64,000 nt of DNA from Blastobasis lacticolella (Eukaryota > Arthropoda > Insecta > Lepidoptera > Blastobasidae): the NCBI GenBank assembly GCA_905147135.1, contig LR990048.1:20568563-20632562 (forward strand), given 5' to 3'. Made by a program: the position numbers and the translations under genes. Shown here one piece after another: positions 10,061-21,595 of the stretch (position 1 is the first letter of the stretch; each line of letters opens with the position of its first letter). The notes beneath the pieces were generated by a model. It was not told the DNA's origin. It saw nothing but the letters and a program-made list of their open reading frames with translations, and ran no database searches.

Positions 10061-11178
10061 TAAATTTGCACCGTTTCTTTATTTTTTAAACCTTCGTTAT
10101 TAATCTGACACACGTGTTGTAATGAGGAGTTTTCCTGTAGGTTTTGATAGTTGGTTTCAAAAAGCATCAATAGATGGCGCTCCTATAATTTTGGTAATCT
10201 TTTTTAAATCTGTATGATGGTGGCAGTGATTTCATGCAGCCAACTAATACTAAACTTAAAAATAAAATGTTTATTATTATAAACATAACTGTTATAGGTT
10301 GAACGAAATGTAAAAAGAAATATTTATAGAAGTTGGCACTATGTTCCATTATTATTACAACCTCTAAAATGGTTGAAAACTATTGACAAATACAATATTA
10401 TCCAATACAACGTACCCAGTGTTTATATCCTGTTTGCTAAGAACCTATTTCAAGCGATTATAAATTACCAAAATTTTCGGGGCGCCATCTAGAAAGTGGT
10501 TAGGAATGCTTTAGATACCTATTGGAAAACTGCTCATTACTTCTGAAAACAATAAGAAACTTTTCGTATGCGAATCCCACTCGCACTGGCTTGTTTGTTC
10601 TTACATAAACCTATGTCACTATTAGTTTTATTGAGACCAATTTGAATAAAAATTTTTGTTTTTTATTGCCTAAACTGGCATACGGCCTACCTGATGGAAA
10701 GCGGCCACCGTCTTCCTCACTCTTCCTGATGAAAATATTTCCCAAATATATGAAGCAATTTACTTCATTAAATCTTACTGCTTTGAATCTCTGAAGGGCA
10801 GCATGTTATGATCCAATAAAGAAGTTAACTGCCCAAGGGAGCGAGACGCCTCTTCGTGGTATATTATTCCTGGACTCCAAACTTTAATTACAATAAACTA
10901 TCTGCTCCCACGGTTTTGGTTCATTTAGATTCGATATTTCTTGAAATATTTTGTATTAATAATATATCACAATGAGTGTTATTAGTAGCTCGAAGATCTA
11001 TATCAAGACTCAGACAGTGCCATCCGCGTCTCTCAGATTTGGACTGGTAAAATATATATAGTAATAAACTAACCTATTTCATGATTGACACGATAAGAAG
11101 AAGTATTACTAGTGTTTCAGCAAAATTAAATATTTTGATTACACAAAGTTCGTTATAAACGTTTTTCATAATTCAAAA
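10061..11178. other. Unassigned; short LINE tail at 10655-10720
   Basis: 10655-10720 contains ACTGGCATACGGCCTACCTG and a GGAAAGCGGCCACCG block, a minus-strand LINE tail remnant. The rest shows nothing recognisable. Confidence 0.45.
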
Positions 11179-11215
11179 CTAGCTGTGCCCGCGACTTCAT
11201 TCGCGAGGACTACAG
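11179..11215 (-). mobile_element. Helitron 3' terminus (minus)
   Basis: CTAG at 11179-11182 preceded by host A, then CTGTGCCCGCGACTTCATTC with a CGCG/CGCG hairpin in reverse. It matches the Helitron end consensus seen at 46007 and 49843. The rest of the element is not evident. Confidence 0.6.
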
Positions 11216-11639
11216 GAACTCGGCGATGGTGGTCAGATTCTCAGGACGACAGATACTGAGATAGTCACTTTCAGAGAAAGACAGTAAGTCAGGTAGAGAG
11301 TTTCGTTGCGGTTCGCACAATACAGTGTTTGTGCGAGTAGTCTTTGTTAAGTTCGACTGCAGTAAAACAGTGTCATTTCGCCAAGGCTCTCCTCGTTTGG
11401 TGGTGGACTGAAGATTGGGGTATTAGACTATGGAGTTTCATTCCAGTCTCCGAAATGTTTCTGGTAAAAACAGATAGTTTAGACAAAGACAGACTGATTG
11501 CGGAGAAGTTCCAGGTTTTAGATTTAGAGATTTATCATGACATGGGAAACTATACACTATTGAACCTCTTGTCTCGTTGCCTCTCAGTTGAATCCATAGT
11601 TTGCGTGATGATAGATCTGCGTTGAAGCTGGTTTTATTG
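11216..11639. other. Unassigned, with a 93-codon open frame
   Basis: Plus frame 11344-11625 is open but has no motif I recognise and no start or splice context that supports it. Treated as chance. Confidence 0.4.
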
Positions 11640-11785
11640 TGGTATAATATGCCCGCCCCGGCTTAGCACGTGTACTAACCAACCTCAACAAATTGTAAAC
11701 CTTCCTAATGAATCACTCATGTCTATTGGTGAAAACCGCCTGAAACTCCGTTCAGAAGTTTTGTTGAAGCGGTAACCTCCAATGT
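11640..11785 (-). mobile_element. Degenerate Helitron-type fragment
   Basis: GCCCGCCCCGGCTTAGCACG, followed by TGGTGAAAACCGC and TCCGTTCAGAAGTTTT, matches the order of words in the Helitron copies at 29819 and 46007. The terminal CTAG is lost. Confidence 0.55.
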
Positions 11786-13139
11786 AATTTAAACTTTAAA
11801 CTTTATTTATTTTATAAACATGCTTAATTAGATACAACATTATCAAATTTGGATATTTCGATTTATCACGTTACGACTCCGGTTTTAGTATGTAAAATGG
11901 GGAGAACTAGAATATTGTTATATCAAAATGCCAAACGGTAACCTTTTTAGTAATTTGAACGTCCACGGGCGACCGTACTATAAAACGCTCGACGCTTCAC
12001 ACGTTGTAACCTAACCCTCTGTAAAAAACCGCCATATTTTTTTATTGATTCAGTTTTTTCAATCCCAATAAGTGACGGGCGCTTGTCCCGATCAATTCAA
12101 TTATTTCTATAGTTTTATCATATTGTCTACTCATAATTGGGCAATACTCATAGTGCCTGGTCATTATAAATAATGTCCTATTAATCGCATTGCCCATAAC
12201 ATATGCATCTAGAACTCGCTAGAGTCATCACTTCAGAGCATAATGTACCTACATAATTATCGAAAGTTCAAAGTAGAAGACATAGTAGATAACGTCATAG
12301 AAAGTGCTCGAAAAACTGTCACCGGGTAGTAATAATTATGTGTATCTTAAAGCATGCGCTCTTCTGCTTTCGAGCAAGTTGTTCAACGGATGCCTCGTTT
12401 GTGTAAGAAGAGCTGGGAACTTCATTATGTTTTAATATTAAAGTTTGGCGAGTCCCAAGACTGGTTGGGTGCTATAAAAAACTCTTTGAACAAGTTTCAG
12501 CGTAAGCGTGAATGAATAATAGACTGTAGGTAGACAACAGGATTTAAAACTCCTTTTTGAAATTCGCTTTTTTGCTAAATGATCCCAGGAATAAGAAAAA
12601 ATGTTATACGGTATTTTTTTTTTTAACATAATAATATTTGTTGTTACGAATGCTCTGTAACTAGAAATCCTAACGATCCAGGGCCCTAAATCTGCTAATT
12701 TACAAATAGCTTAATTTCATCTTACTTGGATCTCAATTAATTAAGATTTGTCAGATTTTCGTTAAAATATATAATTTCAAAGTTGAACGCGATTCAAAAA
12801 TTGTATTGAAACATTAAATCCCGTGCAACTTTGAAACTATCTCCCACCACAATATTTAAATTGCCACCCTATCCGTCACCTTTCCAAATTTACCTCCAAA
12901 GGAACCTTTTGGTAGTTGCTACTTCATAATACATAGCCGTTGCATATTTACAGGGAGGTAACCAGGTATCGTAGCACGGGGCCGCAACGCCGTATGCAAT
13001 ATTCAATGAAATTTCCATAGTTTCGCAAGGGTCCGTTCGATATTGTGGACCTAATATGGAACTGTGAATACACAATTATGGACGCGGTACATAAAACTGT
13101 TCAGCAGGCTTTAAATAATCTCTTTTTAAAATGCGACGA
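11786..13139. other. Unassigned sequence
   Basis: About 1.35 kb of AT-rich DNA with only short chance frames. No repeat family recognised. Confidence 0.5.
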
Positions 13140-13335
13140 AAAATAAGGGTGTTATAAGTTTGACATGTGTCTGTCGCTTTGTGTATCTGTATGTGGCATC
13201 GTAACTCTCGAATGGATGGATATATTTGGATGCGGTTTTTTCAATTTGAAAGACAGTTTAATAAAGATGGATCTTAGCTTTGTTTCATTAAAATCGGTTC
13301 GGTAGTTCTGAAAATATTAGAGTTTCACTAAACTT
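13140..13335 (-). mobile_element. Repeat F fragment (minus)
   Basis: TGGATGCGGTTTTTTCAATT, TTCATTAAAATCGGTTCGGT and GGTGTTATAAGTTTGACATG are the reverse complement of the unit seen plus-strand at 46536-46740. The type of element is uncertain; the 3' part ends in a GTTAAAA-type tail elsewhere. Confidence 0.6.
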
Positions 13336-14115
13336 GGTGAGGGGTTATCCGAGTTTTTCTCTCGGTTAGGTTATTATACCGTAATACAAACTCCCTGGGT
13401 GAATGTTTTCGTAACCTCAATCTAACGGTATTAGGTAGTAAGGATAATTTTAAAGAAGCAGGATAGGATGTTGCTAAAATCAGTGAGTCAATATAATTAA
13501 TAAGCAGACTTTGAAGTAATAAGTACAAGGAATTCGTAATGAGTGGTTATGTTTGGAGAGGACCAGTATTATAAGTTATACCAAACCAATAACTCCATGA
13601 TCAAAGGCAGTATTTCTCATAATTTTCAATGATTAAAAGATCAAACGGTGTGATTATAGAAATATAAATTATCTCAGAACGTGGAACTTCGCTGTGAAGT
13701 CTCAATAGCCTTGCTGTTCCTCATTATAATTTTTACGGGATAAAATTATTCGGCTTGGGCGCATAAGTAGCTCTATCTTCAAGTGAAATTCTTAGCAAAA
13801 TGCTTCAGATCAAAGATTTTACCTTATAACGCAAAAAGAAGAGGAAAGTGTTGTTAGTTAGATTAGATTAGATTAGATTCATTTCATTCATATATTCATA
13901 TTCCAAAAGTGAATAAAAGTATCTACTTGTATATAGATATGTAGATAAAAAGAATTATACCTTGCAGTAAATACAGACAAAAATGTGCATTTATTTAAGG
14001 TTCGTCAACAATAATAAACGATACAATATAATATTTTAATTCCATAAAAATAAAATAATACAAAGTCATCAATACAATGTCAAAACTGAATACTAATTTA
14101 AACAGTATATCTTTG
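13336..14115. other. Unassigned, with a (TTAGA)n microsatellite
   Basis: A short TTAGA array lies at about 13855-13878. The remainder shows no supported feature. Confidence 0.5.
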
Positions 14116-14478
14116 TCAGCCAAATAACCCACCCCTGACCGATCCCGGTGCAAAGGTGCCCATCACGATCGCTGTATTACCGCGTTGAATCGCAATGGCC
14201 AACCTCTGCACCAAGAACGACCTGGAGCGGGAGTCACCCGTGATATCTCCGAGCCTACGGCCTATTTCCCCCACAAAACTCTTAGCCTCTGCGCTCCAAC
14301 AGCCCAAGGTCTCCACGGCCACCGGCACAAAATGGTAGTGCTGCTCCAAGAAAGCGTACTTGAGTCTCTTTCTAGAACTGGCGTCCTCGGCAGCGGCGGA
14401 TGGAGAGTGAACGGTGCGACTCAGGTGGCTGGCGGCAACAGTGCTGACGCAAGTAGCGTGCCAAATTAAGCACTTGCC
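14116..14478 (-). pseudogene. Retroelement ORF C-terminal remnant
   Basis: An uninterrupted minus frame runs from about 14478 (after an in-frame TAG) to its stop at 14116, about 120 codons with no ATG start. Visible blocks are CLIWHATCVSTVAASHLSRT, then RKRLKYAFLEQHYHFVPVAV, then ETLGCW and SFLVQRLAIAIQRGN. I recall this WDATCVDTLA...FVPVAVETLG...QRGN order as a C-terminal block of retrotransposon polyproteins in many invertebrates, beyond the reverse transcriptase. The retroelement class is uncertain. The reading frame is intact but isolated, with no RT, integrase or LTR nearby, so it is a truncated relic. The plus-strand frame 14185-14469 is its shadow. Confidence 0.65.
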
Positions 14479-15519
14479 ATTCTATTCACTTATTGAAACA
14501 TAATAAAGATACTATTATTCTGTACATAAGTACATATAGGATCAAAATGACAACTAAATAAATCAATGGGTTACCATGAAGTTAGATACAGTTGTATGGA
14601 AAGAGATAAGACAGTTGCCGCAAACAAGGGAATGTGACAAACAAAACTTGCAAATCTCACAGCAAATAGCAGTTTGAAAATAAAAATGGGGCGACTCGAG
14701 GTGAGTTTTAAAACGTAAGGAAACTTTGCGCCACCCCACGCTCGCTTCGCGAATATTGGAAAAGACATTTATTTGAAAGGAACGTAATATTTCATAATAT
14801 TATCTGAACTGGTGTGCGAGTATTTCACTCTAAACGTTTATATGTTTATGCAACGCGCAGTAAATATTAATAAATGGCCAGGTGCGTGATGGCCTCGAAT
14901 GGGGAAAGTTCATTACGTGGTAGGTTTTGACGTAAAACATCTTTAAAATTACGCTGAAACATTAAATACCAAGTCACAAAACTGGAATGTAACAAAGAGG
15001 TGTATATCGTGTTACCACGCAAATCTATTAGCCTTAGAAACATGAATCTAGTGTCGTTGTCTAGGTGTCAGTGCGTATACAGTCAGCTCGCTGTTTTGAC
15101 CTTGAATTTGCGTCGTAGGCGGATAGGGCGGCGGGTGCATTGAATGAACGAAACGCGGGCTCTCGCGCATTTCTATTTAGTGTAACTCACGACTCAAACT
15201 GATATAGTGTTTATTGAGTTTGTCTATAACAATCGATCCCCATAAATTCCCTCTTGACCAAACCAGCGCAGGCCTCTTCAATCTTATCCGCGATATCCGT
15301 CACGTCAAGGCTGCCACGGATGCAGGTACGTTACGTTCGCGGATGTGCTTCGTCAGCGCCAGCCAAGTCTCGCAGCTATAGAGCTTCACAGGCCTAATAT
15401 GCTCTTGTAGGAGTTCCATACTTTTAATCAGGATTACGGGTTGTTGGGTCGACAATTCTCATAGCGCGTTCACTTAGATGCTAATAAATTCATTCTGGTC
15501 TGTATCTACAAATATTTTT
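14479..15519. other. Unassigned; possible minus-strand relic at 15200-15320
   Basis: Minus strand 15212-15320 reads LDVTDIADKIEEACAGLVKR and continues to a stop at about 15212. It looks protein-like but has stops upstream, and I do not recognise it. 15110-15180 is locally GC-rich. Nothing else was supported. Confidence 0.35.
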
Positions 15520-16012
15520 ATTATGTTAGTGCCGCCCAGGGACGTCCATTCCTTGGCAGCCTATAAGAAAGCGTTTCTTGAAGGCTCTAATGTGGTACTG
15601 GCTCGAGAACACCGCTGCAGGAACATCATTCTATAGACTGGTCGTTGTCAATTTATATACGACACAATGTATAAGGGGTCTTTGGAAATTTACTCTGCCG
15701 TTCATAATCATATCAGGTGGTAGAACTCTGTCAAGCCTAAGTAGTGCGCCTGGGTAAGAATCACCGCCTTATCTATTTCTGCCGCCAAGCAACAATGCTT
15801 GCATTGTTGTGTTCCGGTTTGAAGGATAAGGTAGCCAGCGAAATTACAGGCATGAGGCATATCATCTTAGTCCTCACAGTGATGCACCTGCGGTTCTGCA
15901 TTTTTCTTTTCTGCAACCTTAATGTATGAATTGTATATGTTATGGGCGACAGTTACCACTTACCATCTGGTGGGCTATCTGCTTGTTGTTACCAAGTAGC
16001 ATAAAAAAATAC
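15520..16012 (+). mobile_element. LINE 3' end fragment (family G)
   Basis: CAACAATGCTTGCATTGTTG, GTGATGCACCTGCGGTTCTG and CACTTACCATCTGGTGGGC followed by a short A run match, in reverse, 42898-43110 and part of 31625-31760. 15520-15715 may be a separate older piece. Confidence 0.6.
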
Positions 16013-16564
16013 GGCTATATTCGTATTTTCTACAGATCATCGAATAGATGTATATATTATCTTTCACAGCAACACCATAGACATCGATAGGTAAGCAGAT
16101 ATTTTCCGAACACCTTACGGCAGTATTAAGAAGTTGGAAGGCAGGTAAATCATCTGGACTAATATCCCAACTTCTGACAGGGGAATTACTTTCCCTGGCA
16201 AATGAATAATTGGGTACCGGCGCGTGTTGATCTGAGAACAATCACTTCGACCTTTCGCGATTTTTCATTGCAATTAGGCCCAGTGTCCTTTGTTCTTTTT
16301 AATTTGGAGCACTCAAATTAGGTTGGATATTTTTTAGAGGACCTTGCTTATCTTTGCTTAATGACGTAAATATCTTTTTGTGTCGCCTAAAGGTCTTGTC
16401 ATAGATGAATGGCGTGAAGTGAGGCGATGAGTCGCTCCCCTACGCAAATAATTAGGTAGACCAAGTGTAGGTAAGTAAATAATAAGTACAGCAGCGGTAT
16501 TGCGTCATTCATAGGCCGCTCGGGGGCGGGTTCGGGCTGAGGCAAGTTTGGAAGACAGCGGTCA
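16013..16564. other. Unassigned sequence
   Basis: No supported feature. Confidence 0.4.
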
Positions 16565-16745
16565 GTTCCGATTTCTACCAGGGTCCGCTTCCCGACTCAT
16601 TCTCCTCCATTCCCCCCGGTCTTGGGATTCCTCGCGTCGTAAGCCATTGGCTCTCGCATCCGACTCGGCAATGTCAATCCATCGCTTCTTGGGAAGTCCG
16701 TGGGACCTCTTTCTTGATACCGGAAGGGTTAAGCACCTATTTTCT
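16565..16745 (-). pseudogene. LINE ORF2 C-terminal remnant
   Basis: The minus strand reads GLPKKRWIDIAESDARANGL and then EWRRMSREADPGRNRN followed by a stop. This lysine/arginine-rich KKRWID...DA...W(R)RMSR-ADP tail is typical of the end of LINE ORF2 proteins, downstream of reverse transcriptase. Related tails occur at 23184, 48208 and 52230. It is 5'-truncated, with no RT domain. The plus-strand frame 16548-16886 is antisense to it. Confidence 0.75.
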
Positions 16746-16940
16746 GACTATAGTATTATTATACTTATACTATTTATATTCATTATAGAGACTGACAACA
16801 CGGCCAGATACAAGACTATACATTTACCAACCCCCTTTTCGATTCGAATGAAATATAAAATACAAAAAAAACAAAAAGAATCATAATAATTAAAAACAAA
16901 CTTCTCTTTCCAAAATCAAATATAAGATAAGAGAGAGATC

Positions 16941-16985
16941 TCTGTGTGTATGTGTGTGTGTGTGGGTGGGTGTATGTGTGTATTT
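16941..16985. repeat. (TG)n-type microsatellite
   Basis: Interrupted TGTGTG tract with GGGTGGG interruptions. Confidence 0.9.
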
Positions 16986-17217
16986 CAAATACTAAGTTTG
17001 TGTTGTAAAGTTCAACAAATATCACACACACAAATACAGTACAATTCTCTAAGATTCCTCGAAACCAATTAAAACAGATAATTAAACCGCTGAAAGCTAT
17101 TTACACCGTCTTGTAATCAATCCACATCATCGAAAACTTCTAGAGCGAGTACTTCAGATGTATGATTAATTTTCTAATTGTTGTTATGAGTATTCTAACA
17201 GAGTAAATAAGACTAGT

Positions 17218-17400
17218 AATTTTTTTTATACCACACGGTGGCAAACAAGCTTACGGCCTTCCTGATGGTAAATAGTGACCGCAGCCCATGGACATTTGCA
17301 ATACCAGGGGCATCACCCAGGCGTAGCCGCCCCCTAAAAATCCTTTTTACCCACCATTTGTACTCTACAGCTCCAATTTGTACTCTATAGGGAAAACATA
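17218..17400 (-). mobile_element. LINE 3'-end fragment (family C)
   Basis: Begins with a T run (poly-A on the minus strand), then GGTGGCAAACAAGCTTACGG and ATACCAGGGGCATCACCC. It faces the plus-strand family C copy at 17450, 5' end to 5' end. Confidence 0.85.
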
Positions 17401-17449
17401 ACGGCACTGTTCAAGTATAGAAACAAGATTCTATTCATTCTATCATCGC

Positions 17450-17760
17450 ACCGCTCGCCATCGATAGGGAGTTCATCCTCACACCTTGAGAGCCAAATTG
17501 GTCGCGAACTGTGCGGTTCCAAAGGAACTTCCTCCCACGCTCACTAAGGTTGTGGAATGAACTACCTGGAGAAGTTTTCCCTGGAGAGTACAACATAGAG
17601 TTCATCAAGAAAGGGGTTAAAAGGATTTTACAGGGTCAGCAACGCGTGGGTGATGCCCCCAGGGGCAATACCAGTATTGCAAACGTCCATAGGCTGCGGT
17701 GACTGCTACCCATCAGGCAGGCTGCAAGCTTGTTTGCCACCTTAGTGATATTAAAAAAAA
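17450..17760 (+). pseudogene. LINE ORF2 C-terminal remnant with 3' tail (family C)
   Basis: Best-preserved family C copy. The plus frame from 17511 to 17702 reads LRLWNELPGEVFPGEYNIEF, then VKRILQGQQRVGDAP and ANVHRLR to a stop. The DNA then gives GCAAGCTTGTTTGCCACC and an A run to 17760. The R-L-WN-LP-E-VFP block is the C-terminal signature shared by many insect LINE ORF2 proteins. It is 5'-truncated and lacks the endonuclease and reverse transcriptase. Its 5' side lies against a minus-strand copy of the same family. Confidence 0.8.
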
Positions 17761-17782
17761 TTACGTAAATGGCTTACAATAC

Positions 17783-18200
17783 GTCAATGAGGGTAAACAT
17801 CGTGAGGAAACTTGCACTTTCAGACGATTAAATGTGTAACCGTAATTCCAATCAGGTCGGGTTCTGTTAACAGGGTAACGGAGGTCAATGGCAGTAGCTC
17901 TATCTGTAATTGCCTATATAAAAAAAAACATCTTGGCGTTAATATCCCATTTGTGCTCTCGCGCACGAGGTTCCGGCGTTCGCCTCGACCATGATCCATT
18001 TGGCAGATCAGATAATTACAGTGGAGCGACAACCATCTGACCTCCGTGACCCTGCTACCAGGGTAACCTGACCAGATCGGATCATAGTTACACATTCAGT
18101 CGCCTGAATGTGCAGTTGCTATCTCTAATTACCTGATCTGCCAAAATCCTTGATCGTAATCAAGACTGAACCCGGGCCGGAATATTGATGCCAAGATTAT
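17783..18200 (+). mobile_element. SINE-A copy, split by another SINE-A
   Basis: The left part 17783-17915 carries GTAACGGAGGTCAATGGCAG. The right part 18119-18200 carries TTACCTGATCTGCCAAAATC. CTATCTGTAATTGCCT (17900-17915) is repeated as CTATCTCTAATTACCT (18119-18134), a 16-bp imperfect target-site duplication. Confidence 0.8.
17916..18118 (-). mobile_element. SINE-A copy nested in SINE-A
   Basis: Reverse-oriented SINE-A 3' portion: CATCTTGGCGTTAATATCCC, TGGCAGATCAGATAATTACA, ACACATTCAGTCGCCTGAAT. It lacks the tRNA head. A short A-rich run lies at its left edge. Confidence 0.8.
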
Positions 18201-18807
18201 AGAACGTCAATGAAACAAATAGGCCGGAGTGTTTTGTATTATCGGAGTTGCTGCATATGATGTCAGATTTGCAGAATGTCAGGTTAGCAGAGTTGGCATT
18301 CCTAGTTGGCGATTATCAAAATGCCAGATTAGTAGGATTTGCAGATTCATTTTTCACATGACATTCCCGTACCAATTAGATAAAAAAACGAATCACTTCT
18401 CTCTTGGGAACGGCGCCATATTGTTTCCATAGTCAACATTACAATGACGTCATTCAACGCTTCATTACAGTGCCACCAACTTATCTGACTCGATAGTCTT
18501 GATCCTTGGACCCGGTGGCCAAAATTGGAACTGGAAAAATGGCGGCACTTCATTTTAAACTGTATATGAAAACAGTGTAAAGCTTGTACTATCCAAGGAA
18601 TACGGTAACGTGCCTTAACGTGCATTGGGAATTGTGAGCGGAAATGTTAGTTCGAATATCCAGTTTCGTTCGTTAAAATCTGACAGTAGTTTGTTCCGCA
18701 CTCGACGTCGGATATTGATAAAAGTGCTTCAATTACTTTACTATTGGCGTTTGAAAAGTGTATCTCAAACATTTTTTCGGCTGTTTTTGTCTATGTATTA
18801 TCCTGTA
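18201..18807. other. Unassigned sequence
   Basis: Frames 18229-18432 and 18347-18625 overlap on opposite strands and look random. No repeat recognised. Confidence 0.45.
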
Positions 18808-18920
18808 CTAGCGCCCCGCCCTGGCTTCGCACGGGTAGTAGCCTTATTAAATTTTACTGTTAATCTTACCTGCCTCATGAATCATTCTGTATTTTGTTTT
18901 AACCGCATCAAAATTTGATT
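18808..18920 (-). mobile_element. Helitron 3' end fragment (minus)
   Basis: Host A, then CTAG at 18808-18811, followed by CGCCCCGCCCTGGCTTCGCA with CCCG/CGGG-type hairpin bases. Downstream it shares TGAATCATTCTGT and AACCGCAT with the copy at 29819. Confidence 0.65.
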
Positions 18921-19480
18921 AAGTAAAGTAGCTACGTATAGTATTATGCATTCTCACAGTGGATTCGTCAATTTCGTTCATTTTGACGCACGAATAGTGC
19001 GAACCGACACTTTAGTATTGTCGGGCTGTGAGACCGCATAGTACCATTTCTATGAGTATAAGTCATAGCACGCAAGGCAGTTCTCGAAATATAATTATAC
19101 AAACATGTCTAAAACTGTCCCATAACAATAACATTCCAACAACTGCCTAACACAAAGCAAATAAGTCCACAACAAAGGAGCTAAACGGCAAACGTGTAAC
19201 CTCTGAATCGACTAATTCTTTTACCCGTTCCAACATACGCCATTTCTTTCCAAGAACAGAAAATTCCGGATGTAAACCGCGTCTAATGCAATGGAAGTAG
19301 GCGTGTTGGCGTGGAACAGGAACAAGCCGTAAGTGCCTTAACACACGCCTTTGAAGCCTGCCTTCGGAGTTTACGCCATGTTTTATTTTCCTTTATCAGA
19401 CTGAGAAGTAAATAAAAAAAAAATTATGTAGTGTTTCTAGAAAAGTTAAAAATACTATATTACTGTAAATAAAAATAATA
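18921..19480. other. Unassigned sequence
   Basis: No supported feature. Confidence 0.4.
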
Positions 19481-19837
19481 ATCATCTTGGCGTTAGTGAC
19501 CCGGTTATGCTCTAGCGCACAAGGGCCCGGGGCCCGGGGCCCGCCTTTAACCATAATCCAGGATTTGGCAGATCTGTTAATTACAGTGGAGCGACTGCTA
19601 TCTAACCTCCGTGACCCTACTACCAGAGGAACCTGGTCATATTTGATCATGATTACACATTCAGTCGCCTGAGTGTGCAGCTTTCATCGCTATGTTTTCC
19701 CTCAGCGTCAGAGCATCGGTTAGTGTTTGACTAATGTACGTAGCTCAGAAAAGAGTCATTGGTACATGGCGGCAGTGGGATTCGAACCCGGTACCTCTCG
19801 CTTACGAGTCGGATACTGTTACCAAACGGCCAGCTCA
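19481..19837 (-). mobile_element. SINE-A copy, near full length
   Basis: Complete minus-strand copy, 357 bp: ATCATCTTGGCGTTAGTGAC at the 3' side, the body (TTTGGCAGATCTGTTAATTA), and a tRNA-like head with B box (GGTTCGAATCC on the minus strand) and CTTACGAGTC. The tail is an AATAAT-type simple repeat. Confidence 0.9.
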
Positions 19838-19995
19838 AAGTAAGCAAAGCGGATGTTATGGGTGTTAGATAACTGATAAACAATTTATATAACTAAAATT
19901 CAGCATTTCAATTTCTCCTCGGCCGGGAATCGAACAAGACATCTCTGCGTGGCTGACTGGCATGTAAACCAACTTAGCCACTTAACCAAGTCGTT
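19836..19995 (-). mobile_element. SINE-B copy, degenerate
   Basis: AAGTAAGCAAAGC, ATGGGTGTTAGATAACTGAT and GGCCGGGAATCGAAC, all minus-strand SINE-B words, but with the distal tail missing and the head mutated. It abuts the SINE-A head directly. Confidence 0.75.
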
Positions 19996-20659
19996 ATAAT
20001 GGTATCTATATTTAGTACAATTATGTGTTAATGAACTCAGCAAAGTCCAAAGCAAATGACACTATACGTATCCAAATCCAATTTATCCAATTGTAATAGC
20101 AATTAAAAGTCAACAAGCGGAACAGTTACGGCAAGGGTGGGGCTATATTTGGATCTTTCGATCTACGTATGTACTTTGCCTATGTGAGCTAGTTCTTTGA
20201 ACCTTAAGTATTTAATAGCATTACGAATAAACACTTTCATGTTTAGTGGTTTTCCAATCTTTCTTCTATACATAGTATTAAATGAAGTCGCTTCCCGCCG
20301 TCTGTCCCTGTGTGTCTATGTACGCTTAGATGTTTTAAACTAAGCAAAGGATGTTAACGAGGTTTTCGACAATAGATAGCGTATACCACGCCTAGTGCGG
20401 GAGGCAATAGAAATAACGAAATACAAAAATTTTAATCGTGAAGATGCGTTTAAACTTAAATGTATACAATCGTAAAAGTGGTTCGATTTCAGTTTCGCGT
20501 AAAGACTTAGTGAGTTTCGTGTGTCGCGGGAATCAAGCGGGTAACAATGGTAGTGGTTCGAGAGTTCAAAGTGAGGGTAATCGTCGAATCCGAAAGAGGG
20601 TGGACCGATATGTCTGTCCTTAGGAGCGACTTCACACAGCGCCACCAGTCAACTCGTGG
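19996..20659. other. Unassigned sequence
   Basis: Overlapping frames on both strands at 20340-20645 have no recognisable product. Confidence 0.4.
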
Positions 20660-20790
20660 CCATGACGCATGCAACTGCGTCGAAATATCGAGGTAAAAAC
20701 AATACTAACCGTGGTAACAAACCCGATAATATGTGTAGTGAAAGTGTAGTGAATAACCACGAAAGTCTTAAAACCTATAATAGATAGCGT
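20660..20790 (+). repeat. Copy of the unit forming the 645-811 inverted repeat
   Basis: CCATGACGCATGCAACTGCG, CGAAATATCGAGGTAAAAAC, CCGTGGTAACAAACCC and CACGAAAGTCTTAAAACCTA match the reverse complement of 600-721. Confidence 0.75.
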
Positions 20791-20804
20791 GATGAGAGAG
20801 AGAG

Positions 20805-21387
20805 ATTAAAATTCCAGAAGATATACAAAATTTACCCCTGAATCAATTTAAAAATACCATTAAATCTAAATTAATTAGTAAAGCATTCTACAAAATAAAT
20901 GATTATTTGGATGACGAAAATCCTTGGACATGAATCAATAATCTACTTTTCATAAGCTGACATAATTTTTTTTTATCAGCATGATATTTTGTTATTTTAT
21001 GCTATTATTTATTTATTAATGATTTTTCACTGACTTTGATGAATATAAGCAGGAACTGAATTTATGATTCCGAAGGCAAACCATGATGCTGTAATTGATT
21101 TATTTTCATGTACCTAATTTATTTTAATGTTCTTGACCTGAATATTACCTTGACATGTTTTAAACTGATAAATTTAGTCCGCGATATTGTAATTAATTGT
21201 GGTTTGATATGTAAAAATTATGACATTATATTATTGATAATGACTAACTTAATCTTAATGTAATAGAATTTTGTATACTTACTTAATTTGTAGAAGAAAT
21301 TTAATGTATTTAATTGTATGACATTCATAAGTGTTTTTGTATAACCCTAAATTGAATAAAATTATTTGAATTTGAATTTGAATTTAA
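20805..21387 (+). pseudogene. LINE C-terminal remnant with 3' UTR and (TTTGAA)n tail
   Basis: Plus frame 20805-20933 encodes 42 residues to a stop, including NQFKNTIKSKLISKAFYKIN and DYLDDENPW. This is a typical C-terminus of insect non-LTR reverse-transcriptase ORFs ending in a ...DYL-DE-PW motif. It is followed by about 420 bp of AT-rich 3' UTR and ends in AATAAAATTATTTGAATTTG, a polyadenylation-like signal plus TTTGAA tail. 5'-truncated; no catalytic domain is left. Confidence 0.7.
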
Positions 21388-21595
21388 GATGAGTATATGT
21401 AGGGTAGGTATAGGGTAGGTTAGAGTTTTTAGTGGCTAAAAAGGCCACATGAACGTACCACGAAATTATCCGATCCAGTGGCCAATATTGAAACTAAGTG
21501 ACGTGATTGTCGATTTCAACAACAGCGACGCTTCAGGTAAGTTTGCGACAAATAAATATGAATCATTTATGAAGAGCTTTTTAGATTCCCTAATA

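Noticed and set aside
13855..13878. Insect telomeric repeat
   Set aside because: The unit is TTAGA, not TTAGG, and only four or five copies occur; a simple microsatellite.
16548..16886. 112-residue plus-strand protein
   Set aside because: Antisense to a LINE ORF2 C-terminus that reads clearly on the minus strand.
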